A stretch of 59,721 nucleotides of DNA from an uncultured Lachnospiraceae bacterium (GCA_910583895.1 CAJTYJ010000021.1:1-59721); one strand, 5' to 3'; shown: positions 24,102-34,002, counted from the stretch's first letter. The notes: generated by a model from the letters alone, not told the origin. Made by a program: numbers and translations.

Positions 24102-25424
24102 ATGGGCAGAGTGAGAGCTGACAGACAGATCCGCATTTCCCAGTGCATGATTGTAAAAAACGAAGAGAAGAATATCGAGCGGGCGTTGTCCTGGGGAAAG
24201 CAGATTATGTGGGAGCAGATTGTGGTAGATACCGGTTCCACAGACCGCACGGCAGAGATTGCGGAGGCGATGGGAGCCAGCGTTTTCCTGTTTCCATGGA
24301 TTGATGATTTTTCGGCGGCAAAAAATTTTGCGATCAGCAAGGCAAAGGGGAACTGGATTGCTCTTTTGGACGCCGATGAATATATAAGACCAGAAGATGC
24401 CAGGAAGCTCCCGGGGATCCTTAGACAGCTTTCCCAGCGGGGGCTGGAGGGACTTTCAACAGGATGGCAGCAGCTGGATGATGAAGGGAATATCTTTTCT
24501 TCCGGTACTCAGATTCGGATTTTCCGAAATGATCCGGAGATTCGTTACCGAAGGCGGATTCATGAACAGTTGGAGTCGGTAAAAGGAAGAGAACTTCGGA
24601 TTGGAGATGTGGTTCAGGATCTGTCCATCTTTCATGAGGGATATCAGACAAAAGCGTTAAAAGGGAAAAGCGGCAGAAATCGAAGGCTGATCCAGGAAGA
24701 ACTGAAAGATCACCCGGAGGATTATGAGATGATGGGATATATGGGGGACGAATGCAGTGCCGACGGAGAGACTGCAGAGGCGATCCGGTGGTATCGTCGT
24801 GCTGTCGAACATATGCCGCTGTCCTTAAAGGAATATGATCAGAGAAGTGCGGCTACGTTTACCTACCTCTTGCGTTTGCTGTCAGAAGAAGAGAAAGTTC
24901 TGGCAGGAGAGGTCCAAAAGGTGTATGATCAGGCTGTACAGTTACTTCCCAAGGAGGCCGATTTTGACTATATGATGGGCCGTTTTTTTGCGGCGCAGGA
25001 GCAGCCAAACCAGGCGAGTGCGTGTTTGGAGAGAGCGCTTCAAAAACTTGAGACTTATGGCTGCAGTAATCGGGCATTGCTTCTGGCAGGCAATCTGCAG
25101 GATGCCTATGATTTGCTGGTTCAGTGCTATTATCAGACAGGAGAACTGCAGACATGTGTGAATCGTGCGGTGACTTATCTGAAATATGACCGCTATGGAA
25201 TGGGAGTATTGTCCAGACTTTTGATGGCACTGCTTCCAGGTGAGGGAACGATAAAAGAATATGAAGCGGTCAGGGACTTTTTGTCCAGACTTTATCATAT
25301 GGGAGATCTGAAGGACCAGCTTTTCTTGATAAAGGCAGCCAAACTGTCGGGGCGTGAGGGATTTTATGATTTTTTGCTGAACTGCATGTTTACACAGGAG
25401 GAACGGAAAGGGCTGGGAATATAG
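24102..25424 (+). CDS. GT2 glycosyltransferase with TPR-like helices (paralogue 2)
   Basis: A 440-residue GT2-TPR protein. It has ISQCMIVKNEEKNIERALSW, VVDTGSTDRT and LLDADEYI for the GT-A fold, then helical repeats from about residue 195. Short insertions seen in paralogue 1 (about residues 120-145) are absent. GGAGGAGG lies almost against ATG 24102, so a GTG nine bases later (24111) could be the real start. It opens a run of GT2 and LicD genes on the same strand between flagellin and the ParA block, and paralogue 3 starts at the very next base after its stop. Confidence 0.85.
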   Translation: MGRVRADRQIRISQCMIVKNEEKNIERALSWGKQIMWEQIVVDTGSTDRTAEIAEAMGASVFLFPWIDDFSAAKNFAISKAKGNWIALLDADEYIRPEDARKLPGILRQLSQRGLEGLSTGWQQLDDEGNIFSSGTQIRIFRNDPEIRYRRRIHEQLESVKGRELRIGDVVQDLSIFHEGYQTKALKGKSGRNRRLIQEELKDHPEDYEMMGYMGDECSADGETAEAIRWYRRAVEHMPLSLKEYDQRSAATFTYLLRLLSEEEKVLAGEVQKVYDQAVQLLPKEADFDYMMGRFFAAQEQPNQASACLERALQKLETYGCSNRALLLAGNLQDAYDLLVQCYYQTGELQTCVNRAVTYLKYDRYGMGVLSRLLMALLPGEGTIKEYEAVRDFLSRLYHMGDLKDQLFLIKAAKLSGREGFYDFLLNCMFTQEERKGLGI

Positions 25425-26792
25425 ATGCAGGAAAAAGGAAGAAAACAGCCGGAAATTGAGGGAATCGTACGGATTTCCCAGTGTATGATCGTCAAGAATG
25501 AAGAGGAGAATATAGAGCGGGCCCTTTCTTGGGGAAAGGGAATTGTGTCAGAACAGATTGTGGTGGATACGGGATCTACAGACCAGACGATGGAGATCGC
25601 CCGCCGTATGGGCGCAAAGGTCTACGAGTTTCCTTGGATCAATGATTTTGCAGCGGCAAAAAATTATGCCATCAGCAAAGCGAAGTATGAGTGGATTGCG
25701 TTTTTGGATGCAGATGAGTATTTTTCTCACGAAGATGCACAGAAACTTTTATATTATGTCAAAGGGCTTCAAAATACTTCATATGATAATCTGATGACCA
25801 GCCTGGTGAATCTGGATCGCCGGGGAAATATCATGTCAGTGATTACGCAGTGCCGGATTTTTCGAAATCTTCCGAATCTTCGATATGAAGGAAAGATTCA
25901 TGAACATCTGATAATGACAGATGAAAGTTCTATTGTGACAGCGGATGCTTCTAAGGAACTGACTATTTGCCATACTGGTTATGCAAAAGGAGAGCAGAAA
26001 AGAATACGAAACCGATCTTTGATCAAGGCAGAGCTTCTGAAAAATCCGAATGACTATCGGATGTTGGGGTATTTGGGCAGTGATTATCATGAGTCAAAAC
26101 AATATGAGAAGGCAGAGCAAACACTTCGCAAAGCTTTGTCGCTGATACCGGAGCAGGAGAGGAAGCTTTACGGCCAGGCCACATCCAGAACTGCGCTGCT
26201 TCTGTTGATCACGATGGCGGAAAATCCAAAGACTGATCGGTTGGCCCTTATGGAAATATATCAACGGGTAACAGACTACTGGCCCGGTGAGGCGGATTAT
26301 GATTACATCATGGGGCGTTATTATGTGTCTTTGGGAGACTTTATCCATGGAGAGCAGCATCTGAAACAGGCATTGGACATATTAGAGAAATATGGATATG
26401 GAAATCAATCAGCACTGTTATCGGCAGAGATTAAAAAAGCATGGGAGCTGTTGTCGGTTTGTTGTTTTAATAATGGAAATCTGTCGGGGTGTGTCAGCTA
26501 TGGGATGATGCTTTTAAAAGAGGATCCATATCTGATGAGTACGCTTATGGTACTTCTTCGTGCGTTTTGCAAAGATTTGGAGGGGTCTGGACAAGGAGAA
26601 GAGGGTGCTGTACAGGTGGCAGCTCTGCTTGGAAGGACATTCTACCATTATGAAAATTTAAAGGACCGTCTCTTTGTACTCCGGGCGGCCATGGCAGCAG
26701 ATTACAGGAGTCTTGTGCAGGTGATCAAAAAAGAATTATTTACATCGGAGGAGCTTTCGGCAGTGGAACAAAGCCTTGGAAATAATAAGTAG
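25425..26792 (+). CDS. GT2 glycosyltransferase with TPR-like helices (paralogue 3)
   Basis: A 455-residue member of the same family, starting one base after the previous stop, so it is probably translated by coupling. The motifs ISQCMIVKNEEENIERALSW, VVDTGSTDQT and FLDADEYF are intact. HTGYAKGEQKR follows the catalytic domain, and TPR-like helices carry the repeated ALDILEKYGYGNQSALLSA and CVSYGMMLLKEDPYLMS segments. These match paralogues 4 and 5 more closely than 1 and 2, which points to recent local duplication. Confidence 0.85.
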   Translation: MQEKGRKQPEIEGIVRISQCMIVKNEEENIERALSWGKGIVSEQIVVDTGSTDQTMEIARRMGAKVYEFPWINDFAAAKNYAISKAKYEWIAFLDADEYFSHEDAQKLLYYVKGLQNTSYDNLMTSLVNLDRRGNIMSVITQCRIFRNLPNLRYEGKIHEHLIMTDESSIVTADASKELTICHTGYAKGEQKRIRNRSLIKAELLKNPNDYRMLGYLGSDYHESKQYEKAEQTLRKALSLIPEQERKLYGQATSRTALLLLITMAENPKTDRLALMEIYQRVTDYWPGEADYDYIMGRYYVSLGDFIHGEQHLKQALDILEKYGYGNQSALLSAEIKKAWELLSVCCFNNGNLSGCVSYGMMLLKEDPYLMSTLMVLLRAFCKDLEGSGQGEEGAVQVAALLGRTFYHYENLKDRLFVLRAAMAADYRSLVQVIKKELFTSEELSAVEQSLGNNK

Positions 26793-26823
26793 CAGACCAG
26801 GAAGAGGGAAGGAGAAGAGATAT

Positions 26824-28164
26824 TTGGGAAGACAGGGGAAAGTAAGAATTTCTCAGTGTATGATCGTGAAAAATGAGGAGCGAAATATTGTCAGGGCTCT
26901 TACCTGGGGAAGAGGAATTGTATCAGAACAGATTGTGGTGGATACTGGTTCAACGGACCGGACGGTAGAGATTGCCCGGCAGATGGGAGCGAAAGTCTAT
27001 CATTTTCAATGGATGAACGACTTTTCTGCAGCGAAAAACTATGCAATCAGCAAAGCATATGGGGAGTGGATTGTGTTTTTGGATGCCGACGAGTATTTTT
27101 CAGAGGATGACGCGAAAAAACTTTTGTCTTATGTAAGAGAATTGCATAATACGACTTGTGATCGAATCATGACTGGACTCATCAATTTGGATGATGAGGG
27201 TAATGTACTGTCAGTGGTGGCACAGAGCAGGATTTTTCGAAACCGGCCGGATTTACGTTATGAAGGAAGAATTCATGAACATTTGATTTCAACAGCTGGA
27301 AAGGTGATAGAGACAGCAGATATTGTGTCGGATCTCTCGATTTTTCATACTGGTTATAAAAAGGAAGAGCTAAGAAAAAAGAAGGGAAGAAATCTTAAGT
27401 TGATTCAGGCAGAACTTTCTGAAGATCCAGATAATTACAAAATGCTTGGATATCTGGGAAAAGAATATATGGTTATGGAAAAATATGACCAGGCTGCGGA
27501 AGTGTTTCAGAAAGCACTATCTCATATGCCGGACGAGGGTAAGGGCGTGTATGATGGGACTACTTCCGAAATCGCCATGCGTCTGATTGCCATATTGGCA
27601 GCGAACTGTGAGACAGAAGAGAAAGTACTGCTGGAAGTTTACAGTCGGGCAGTGGAGTATTGGCCCGAAGAAGCGGATTATGACTATATGGTTGCTCAGT
27701 ATTATACATCCCATGGCAATTTTCAATCAGGGGAAAAGTATTTAACTAGGGCATTGGATTTGTTGGAAAAGCATGGATATGCATGTAAATCCATGCAATT
27801 GTCTGCAAATATTAAAAAAGCTTATGAATTATTGGCAGTCTGTTGTTACAATAATGAGAATCTGTCAGGATGTGTCAAAGTGACCACTGCAATCCTGAAG
27901 GAAGACCCTTATCTGATGAGTACTCTCACGATTCTTCTGCTTGCATTTCGGAAAGATGCAGAGCAGAATGGAAAAGAAGAGGACAGTGCAGGAGAGCTGG
28001 CAGCATTTTTAGGAAGATTTCTTTACAATTTCCAGGCGATGAAAGACCGTTTGTTTGTGCTAAGGGCGGCGATGGCAGCAAATTATGAAGAATTGGTAAT
28101 TATGATAAAAGGGATGTTTACACCCCAGGAACTGGAGATCGTAGAGCAAAGTCTGCAGAATTAA
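26824..28164 (+). CDS. GT2 glycosyltransferase with TPR-like helices (paralogue 4)
   Basis: A 446-residue GT2-TPR protein, closest to paralogue 3. Motifs are VRISQCMIVKNEERNIVRAL, VVDTGSTDRT and FLDADEYF, with the TPR block ending FTPQELEIVEQSLQN. I chose TTG 26824 as start. It has AAGGAG nine bases upstream, and the context copies that of the next gene, which also begins with TTG followed by a GxRQ-type start. An upstream ATG at 26776 lies inside the previous gene without a ribosome binding site. Confidence 0.83.
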   Translation: MGRQGKVRISQCMIVKNEERNIVRALTWGRGIVSEQIVVDTGSTDRTVEIARQMGAKVYHFQWMNDFSAAKNYAISKAYGEWIVFLDADEYFSEDDAKKLLSYVRELHNTTCDRIMTGLINLDDEGNVLSVVAQSRIFRNRPDLRYEGRIHEHLISTAGKVIETADIVSDLSIFHTGYKKEELRKKKGRNLKLIQAELSEDPDNYKMLGYLGKEYMVMEKYDQAAEVFQKALSHMPDEGKGVYDGTTSEIAMRLIAILAANCETEEKVLLEVYSRAVEYWPEEADYDYMVAQYYTSHGNFQSGEKYLTRALDLLEKHGYACKSMQLSANIKKAYELLAVCCYNNENLSGCVKVTTAILKEDPYLMSTLTILLLAFRKDAEQNGKEEDSAGELAAFLGRFLYNFQAMKDRLFVLRAAMAANYEELVIMIKGMFTPQELEIVEQSLQN

Positions 28165-28199
28165 GGGATCTACATGGCGGACGGAAAGGAGAAACAATT

Positions 28200-30755
28200 T
28201 TGGAAAGACAGAAAAAAGCAGGAATTTCTCAGTGCATGATTGCGAAAAATGAGGAAAAAAATATCAGACAGGCCCTTTCCTGGGGAAAAGGAATTGTTTC
28301 AGAACAGATTGTGGTGGATACTGGTTCCACGGATCAGACCATAGAGATCGCAAGACAAATGGGAGCAAAAGTCTTTTCTTTTTCCTGGATTGATGACTTT
28401 GCCGCTGCAAAAAATTATGCCATTAGTCTGGCAGAGTATGAATGGATTGCACTTTTGGATGCGGATGAATTCTTTTCTTCAGAAGATGCGTCAAAGCTGC
28501 TTTCTTATATTGAAAACATATCGGATGATTATGACAGCATTGTAACCAGATGGATTCATCTGGATAATAAGGGACAGGTACTGGCTGCTGACAGTCAGAT
28601 CCGGGTATTCCGAAATCTGGAATCTTTAAGGTATCAAAGAAGGATCCATGAGTATCTGACAAAAACGGATGGAAGCCAGAACAGGGCCTGTGATGCGACA
28701 GCAGAGTTGTCCATTCTCCATACCGGATACGGAGATCAGGAAAATCAACAGAAAAAAGGCAGCCAGAGAAACCTTCGCCTGATCAAAGCGGAACTTACGG
28801 ATCATCCGGATGACTGGGAGATGTATGGATATCTGGGTAATGAATATGATCTGATGGAGGAGTATGTCCTGGCGGAGGAAGCCTATCAAAAAGCGATTGC
28901 GCGGATGCCTGAGCGGCTTGCAGAATACGATCAGAGGGCTTCGGATACCTTTGCCCGGCTTTTGCAGCTTCTGGCGCTTGAGGTGAGAGCAGAAGAGGCG
29001 AAAATTCTGAAAACCTATGAACAGGCCCGGACGCGGATGCCCAAAGAAGCCGATTTTGATTATATCATGGGAAAATATTATGCTTCCGGCCAGAATTATC
29101 AACAGGGGGAAAAATATCTAAAGCAGGCACTGGTGCTGTTGGAGCAGCATGGGAGTACGGCCAGATCCAAAATGCTGGCTGGGAATCTTATGTCCGCTTA
29201 TGAGCTGCTGGCAGCTTGCTGTTTCAATAATGGGCAGCTGGTGGAATGTGTAAAGCTTACTACAGCGATTCTGAAAGAAGATCCGTATATCATGAGCACA
29301 GCAGTTCTTTTGCTTTCCGCTTTTGAAAAAGATGCAAAGTCGATGGGAAGAGGAAAACAGGGCGCCGAGGAGATACTGGGATTCTTAAGAAATGCTTTTT
29401 ATCATTTTCAGGAGTTGCAGGATCGGCTGTTTGTGCTTCGGGCAGCGATGGCGGCAGGATATGAGGAACTGGTGCATGTTGTCCGACAGATGTTTACGGT
29501 AGAAGAATTAGCTGCCATCGATCAGAGTTTTCAGCAGCAGAGTCAGGAAAATCGAAGACAGCGGATGGTACTGTTTTACTCCGGAGTGGAATCTTTTAAC
29601 TTTTTTACGGATCAATTGGCGGAGGAGCTGCGGGCGAGAGGACATGAAATCTTTATTTTGGATCTTCTGAATCCGCCGGATGAGGATCCTCATTCCTATG
29701 AGAATTTAAACCGGTTTTTATCAAGGAAGATTGACGCAGTCATCTGTTTTGACGGTTTGGGGACGAGAGAAGAAAATGAGATCAAAGCATGGGATTCTCA
29801 TGATGCGGTAGTTGTGGATATCCTGATGGATCCTCCGTTCCGTTTCCATCCGATATTGGAAAAGCATGCACGCAATTATCTGCTGTTCTGCTGTGATTTA
29901 GAACATGTAGAGTATGTCAAAAAATATTTTGCAAAAGAAGTGCCATGGGTGGCCTTTATGCCTCATATCGGTGTTATGCCGGATAGCAGCACGCAGGTGA
30001 TACCTTATAAGGATAAAAAATATGACATCCTTTTCTCCGGTACTTATTACCGTCCGGAGAGTCAGCTTGCGGAAGTCAGAAAGTTGTTCCCCAATGATGA
30101 AAATATGTTTCATTTTTATGAAAGGGTATTTGAATGCCTGGTTTCTGATACGGAGTTGACCATTGAACAGGCGGTACTTGGAACAATGGAGCAGATGAAG
30201 TGGTCTGTGCCGGAAGATGTGCGAAAGACAATCCTGAGCTGTGCAGTGCATGTGGACTGGGCAATCCGGATGTTTGAAAGGGAGCGTGTAGTGACCGTTC
30301 TTGCAGAGGCTGGATTCGAACTGTATCTTCTGGGAAGAGGCTGGGAGAATCATCCTTCTTCCGGACTTTCCAATGTGCATCGCATCGATGACCGGATTCC
30401 TTATGGGGAGACACTTGCCTACATGGCGGATGCCAAGATTAATCTGAATGTCATGCCATGGTTTAAGGCCGGGACCCATGACCGGATTTTCAATACCTTG
30501 CTGCAGCATTCGGTGCCGCTTACAGATCCAAGTGTCTGGATTACAGATAATTTTACCGATGGAGTGGATATCGCTTTGTATGATTTGAAGCATCTGGATG
30601 AACTTCCGGGGATTGTACATCGCCTGCTTACAGATTCCGATTTGGCAGAACGTATCATTCAGAACGGTTATGAGAAAGTTTCCAGAAATCTTACTTTCCG
30701 CAATTGTGTGGACTGGGTACTGGAGGCGATCGTCGGCGTGCAGAAAAATAAATAG
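28200..30755 (+). CDS. Fusion glycosyltransferase: GT2-TPR plus CgeB-like GT1 domain (paralogue 5)
   Basis: An 851-residue two-enzyme fusion. Residues 1-440 repeat the GT2-TPR plan (ISQCMIAKNEEKNIRQAL, VVDTGSTDQT, LLDADEFF). After a linker near 440-455, the second half (MVLFYSGVESFNFFTDQLAEEL onward) resembles the CgeB/GT1 family. It has a GT-B pattern with ILFSGTYYRPES, LYLLGRGWENHPS, INLNVMPWFKAGTHDRIFNTL and PLTDPSVW. A bifunctional enzyme that adds two sugars in sequence is a natural reading, though not proven. The start is TTG 28200 with AAAGGAG nine bases ahead. Confidence 0.85.
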   Translation: MERQKKAGISQCMIAKNEEKNIRQALSWGKGIVSEQIVVDTGSTDQTIEIARQMGAKVFSFSWIDDFAAAKNYAISLAEYEWIALLDADEFFSSEDASKLLSYIENISDDYDSIVTRWIHLDNKGQVLAADSQIRVFRNLESLRYQRRIHEYLTKTDGSQNRACDATAELSILHTGYGDQENQQKKGSQRNLRLIKAELTDHPDDWEMYGYLGNEYDLMEEYVLAEEAYQKAIARMPERLAEYDQRASDTFARLLQLLALEVRAEEAKILKTYEQARTRMPKEADFDYIMGKYYASGQNYQQGEKYLKQALVLLEQHGSTARSKMLAGNLMSAYELLAACCFNNGQLVECVKLTTAILKEDPYIMSTAVLLLSAFEKDAKSMGRGKQGAEEILGFLRNAFYHFQELQDRLFVLRAAMAAGYEELVHVVRQMFTVEELAAIDQSFQQQSQENRRQRMVLFYSGVESFNFFTDQLAEELRARGHEIFILDLLNPPDEDPHSYENLNRFLSRKIDAVICFDGLGTREENEIKAWDSHDAVVVDILMDPPFRFHPILEKHARNYLLFCCDLEHVEYVKKYFAKEVPWVAFMPHIGVMPDSSTQVIPYKDKKYDILFSGTYYRPESQLAEVRKLFPNDENMFHFYERVFECLVSDTELTIEQAVLGTMEQMKWSVPEDVRKTILSCAVHVDWAIRMFERERVVTVLAEAGFELYLLGRGWENHPSSGLSNVHRIDDRIPYGETLAYMADAKINLNVMPWFKAGTHDRIFNTLLQHSVPLTDPSVWITDNFTDGVDIALYDLKHLDELPGIVHRLLTDSDLAERIIQNGYEKVSRNLTFRNCVDWVLEAIVGVQKNK

Positions 30756-30784
30756 AGTAATGATCCAACGATGAGGTGGCAGAC

Positions 30785-31678
30785 ATGGGAATAGATGCGT
30801 CGTTTTTTCAGGAAGAAGAACGGTCTGGATTTCTGGTGACGGAAAAGCGCAAGAAAGTATGGGCAGTGGAGCTGGAGATTTTGGAACGGTTTGATGAAGT
30901 GTGCAAAAAGTATGGATTTACTTACTATGTCCACTATGGAACACTCTTAGGAGCGGTGCGCCACCAGGGATTTGTTCCGTGGGATGATGATGTGGATGTG
31001 GTGATGTTTCGGGATGAGTATCAAAGATTTCAGGAGATCGCATCGCAGGAGTTTTGTGAACCATATTTTTATCAGAACTCTTACACTGATCAGATTTTCT
31101 GGCCGTTTTCTAAGATCCGGGATGGCAGGACAACAGCGATCGAACGCAGTTTTATGGATTTGGGAGATACTTTTCATCAGGGAATCTGCATTGATCTCTT
31201 TCCTATGGACAGTGTGCTGGACGGAGTGAATGAGCAGTTTCTTCTGGTTGAGGAGATTCGAAGGCTTTTGTGGCGCATGGTCTCGGATCCGGTCAATGTG
31301 TTGACGGAAATGAAAAATGGGATGCAGTTTATCCTGGAACGGGATTTTATGTTGGAAATTCTGCGTATGGATCAGAAGTTAAGATTTAAAGTATTTGAAG
31401 ATTTTAATGAGTCCCACTTTGGAGAAACCGAAGAGCTGAATTATATTATGAGTGATATGAGAGGATGGCATTCACATTATGTAAGAAAGGAATGGTATCA
31501 GGAAACGGTTTATCTTCCTTTTGAGCATCTTCAGGTTCCGGCTCCGGCAGAGTTTGATAAAGTTTTGACAAGAGTGTACGGAGATTATCATAAACTTGTC
31601 AGGGGAACCACGGAACATGAGGGAATTATCCTGGAGCCGGAGATTTCTTACCGTGAATATTTTAAAAGATATCTTTGA
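30785..31678 (+). CDS. LicD-family phosphotransferase (tandem copy 1)
   Basis: A 297-residue LicD-type nucleotidyltransferase-fold protein. The hallmark is YGTLLGAVRHQGFVPWDDDV, then DVVMFRDEYQRF. LicD proteins transfer phosphocholine or a similar phospho-alcohol from a CDP carrier to a glycan. A long N-terminal helix (EKRKKVWAVELEILERFDEV) is shared with copies 2 and 3. I chose ATG 30785 with GAGGTGG upstream, over GTG 30776. Location straight after the glycosyltransferases suggests it decorates the sugar they attach. Confidence 0.85.
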   Translation: MGIDASFFQEEERSGFLVTEKRKKVWAVELEILERFDEVCKKYGFTYYVHYGTLLGAVRHQGFVPWDDDVDVVMFRDEYQRFQEIASQEFCEPYFYQNSYTDQIFWPFSKIRDGRTTAIERSFMDLGDTFHQGICIDLFPMDSVLDGVNEQFLLVEEIRRLLWRMVSDPVNVLTEMKNGMQFILERDFMLEILRMDQKLRFKVFEDFNESHFGETEELNYIMSDMRGWHSHYVRKEWYQETVYLPFEHLQVPAPAEFDKVLTRVYGDYHKLVRGTTEHEGIILEPEISYREYFKRYL

Positions 31679-31732
31679 TAAGTGTGATAAGCGCATGACA
31701 GAGACCTTAGATTGATAACAGGGAGAAACAAT

Positions 31733-32623
31733 ATGGTTTTAGATGAATCATTTTTTCAGGAGGAAGAACGCTGTGGCTTTCTGGTGACAGAAAAGCGCAA
31801 GAAAGTATGGGCAGTCGGTTTGGAGTTGCTGGAGCGGTTTGGTGAGGTTTGCAAAAAGCATGGACTTACCTACTTTGTTTACTACGGAACATTGCTTGGC
31901 GCTGTGCGGCATCAAGGGTTTATTCCATGGGATGATGATATAGATGTGGTGATGTTCCGGGACGATTATGAAAGGCTTCAGGAGATTGCGCCGCAGGAAT
32001 TTACAGAACCTTATTTTTTTCAGAATGCTTATACGGATTGCAGGGTGTGGCCATTTTCCAAAATCCGGGACAGCCGGACTACAGCCCTTGAACATAATTT
32101 ATCGTATCTGAGAGATTTTCATCATGGTATTTTTATGGATGTTTTTCCTCTTGACAGTGTTTCGGATGGAATCAATCAGGATTTTTCCATGATTGAGGAG
32201 ATTCGGAAATCGCTTTGGTGTATTGTCACAGACGAAAATCAGGTTCTGCAAAAACTAAGTGAGGGAGGACAGTTCCTTTTAGAACCAGATTTTATTCTGG
32301 ATTTATTACATATGGATGTCCGGATGAGGTTTAAAGTGTTTGAAGACTTCAATACTGCCCATTTTGGAGAGACCAGTCAGGTGAACTATATTATAGAAGA
32401 GATGATGGGCACTCCTTATCAAAGTGTCAACATAGACTGTTTTTGTGAAACGATCTATGTTCCTTTTGAGAATATTCAGGTACCAGTGCCGGCAGGATAT
32501 GATAAGATTCTGACACGGTCATATGGAGATTATCGCCAGCTGATTCGGGGAGGCAGTGCTCATGAAGGCATGATCTTGGAGCCGGAGATTCCCTATAAAG
32601 AATATTTTGAAAAGTATTTATAA
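31733..32623 (+). CDS. LicD-family phosphotransferase (tandem copy 2)
   Basis: A 296-residue LicD protein very similar to copies 1 and 3 along its whole length (FFQEEERCGFLVTEKRKKVW, YYGTLLGAVRHQGFIPWDDD, DIDVVMFRDDYERL). It differs most in the central segment (about 110-200), where acceptor or donor choice may lie. ATG 31733 has AGGGAGA in front; the in-frame ATG at 31712 lacks a site. Confidence 0.85.
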   Translation: MVLDESFFQEEERCGFLVTEKRKKVWAVGLELLERFGEVCKKHGLTYFVYYGTLLGAVRHQGFIPWDDDIDVVMFRDDYERLQEIAPQEFTEPYFFQNAYTDCRVWPFSKIRDSRTTALEHNLSYLRDFHHGIFMDVFPLDSVSDGINQDFSMIEEIRKSLWCIVTDENQVLQKLSEGGQFLLEPDFILDLLHMDVRMRFKVFEDFNTAHFGETSQVNYIIEEMMGTPYQSVNIDCFCETIYVPFENIQVPVPAGYDKILTRSYGDYRQLIRGGSAHEGMILEPEIPYKEYFEKYL

Positions 32624-32696
32624 ATGATAGGATGTCTCTATGAAGCGATAAAGGAATGTAATCGAAGAAATAAAATAGAGAACGAGGTGAACAAAT

Positions 32697-33590
32697 ATGG
32701 TTTTGGATGCATCTTTTTTTAAAGAAGAAGAGAGGTGCGGATATCTGGTTACAGAAAAGCGCAAAAAAGTATGGGCAGTTGGTCTTGAACTCTGGGAGCG
32801 GTTTGACGAAGTGTGCAAAAAGCATGGAATTACCTATTATGCTTATTACGGAACACTTTTGGGGGCAGTGCGCCACCAGGGATTTATTCCCTGGGATGAT
32901 GACATTGACGTGATCATGTTCCGGGATGAGTACAAAAGATTTCAGGAGATTGCACCATCCGAGTTTACGGAACCGTATTTTTTCCAGAATGCGTATACAG
33001 ATCGGATTATCTGGCAGATATCCAAGATCCGGGACAGCCGGACGACGGCGATTGAGCGCAATTTTTTGAGCTTGAAAGATACGGTTCATCAGGGGATTTT
33101 TCTGGATATTTTTCCCTTTGACAGCGTGGCGGACGGAATCCATTCGGAATTCTGCGTGATTGAAGAGATTCGGAATCTGCTGTGGCGTATGGTGATGGAG
33201 CCGGTGACGGTTTTGAGGGAGCTGCAGAGCGGAGCGGAATTTCTGCTGAAGCCGGAATTTATCCTGGAGCTCTATCAGAAGGGAATGAAAGAAAGTTTCA
33301 GAGTGTTCGAGGCCTTCAGCGAGGAGCATTTCGGCGAGACGGAGGACGTGAACTACCTGTTGAACGATATGACAGGCAAGCATTCTCAGTGTGTGAAAAA
33401 GGAATGGTTTCAGAATATTATTTATCTCCCATTTGAGCATATTCAGCTGCCGGTTCCGGCAGAGTATGACAAAATCCTGACCCGGCGCTATGGAGACTAT
33501 CATCAGCTGGTTCCCGGAGGATCGGATCATGAAGGGGTGATTTTGGAGCCGGACATTCCTTATAAAGAGTATTTTGAAAAATATCTTTGA
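32697..33590 (+). CDS. LicD-family phosphotransferase (tandem copy 3)
   Basis: A 297-residue LicD protein, third of the array, starting MVLDASFFKEEERCGYL at ATG 32697 after GAGGTG. The catalytic segment YYGTLLGAVRHQGFIPWDDD is identical to that of copy 2. The middle of the gene (about 33180-33350) is more GC-rich than the equivalent part of the other two, hinting at a mosaic or older divergence. Confidence 0.85.
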   Translation: MVLDASFFKEEERCGYLVTEKRKKVWAVGLELWERFDEVCKKHGITYYAYYGTLLGAVRHQGFIPWDDDIDVIMFRDEYKRFQEIAPSEFTEPYFFQNAYTDRIIWQISKIRDSRTTAIERNFLSLKDTVHQGIFLDIFPFDSVADGIHSEFCVIEEIRNLLWRMVMEPVTVLRELQSGAEFLLKPEFILELYQKGMKESFRVFEAFSEEHFGETEDVNYLLNDMTGKHSQCVKKEWFQNIIYLPFEHIQLPVPAEYDKILTRRYGDYHQLVPGGSDHEGVILEPDIPYKEYFEKYL

Positions 33591-33618
33591 ATTTTGCATA
33601 GAATAAGGAGTCTTACAA

Positions 33619-33918
33619 ATGAATGAGTTTCTTTTAAGAGGTATGCTGGAAGAGTCTGACTATCCATATCTGGCGGCATATGAGGAAGAATGGATTGATG
33701 CACATGGAGATACGAAATCTTTTGATGAGATGGGCAAAATACATTTGCAAAACTGCTATCGTATGCTGAAGAAACAAAAAAGAGCAATTGAACGTGGGTT
33801 TTTCTTAAAAGGGATAGCATATGAAGAATCTCAGTATGATGAAATTGTGAGTATGACGACAGCATTATATAATAAAAAAGTAAAAGAACTGGTAGAGTAT
33901 CTGAAAATTACAGATTAA
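33619..33918 (+). CDS. Small helical hypothetical protein (99 aa)
   Basis: A 99-residue protein with no signal or membrane segment. It is largely alpha-helical by composition (EEWIDAHGDTKSFDEMGKIH, then QNCYRMLKKQKRAIERGFFL and TTALYNKKVKELVEYLKITD). I do not recognise a family. ATAAGGAG precedes the ATG, and the gene ends the GT2-LicD run, 28 bp after LicD copy 3. A bidirectional terminator follows. Confidence 0.6.
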   Translation: MNEFLLRGMLEESDYPYLAAYEEEWIDAHGDTKSFDEMGKIHLQNCYRMLKKQKRAIERGFFLKGIAYEESQYDEIVSMTTALYNKKVKELVEYLKITD

Positions 33919-33951
33919 GGACAGAAAAAAGATAAGAAGCAAAAAACACGA

Positions 33952-34000
33952 AAAAGCGATTTCTTCACGAAGCAGTCTTGTGAAGGAATCGCTTTTGCTG
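33952..34000. terminator. Bidirectional terminator
   Basis: A 17-bp stem with one mismatch (33952-33968 with 33980-33996) is flanked by A-rich sequence on the left and TTTT on the right. It can end transcripts from both sides, the 99-residue gene on plus and the ComFB gene on minus. Confidence 0.9.
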
Positions 34001-34002
34001 TC

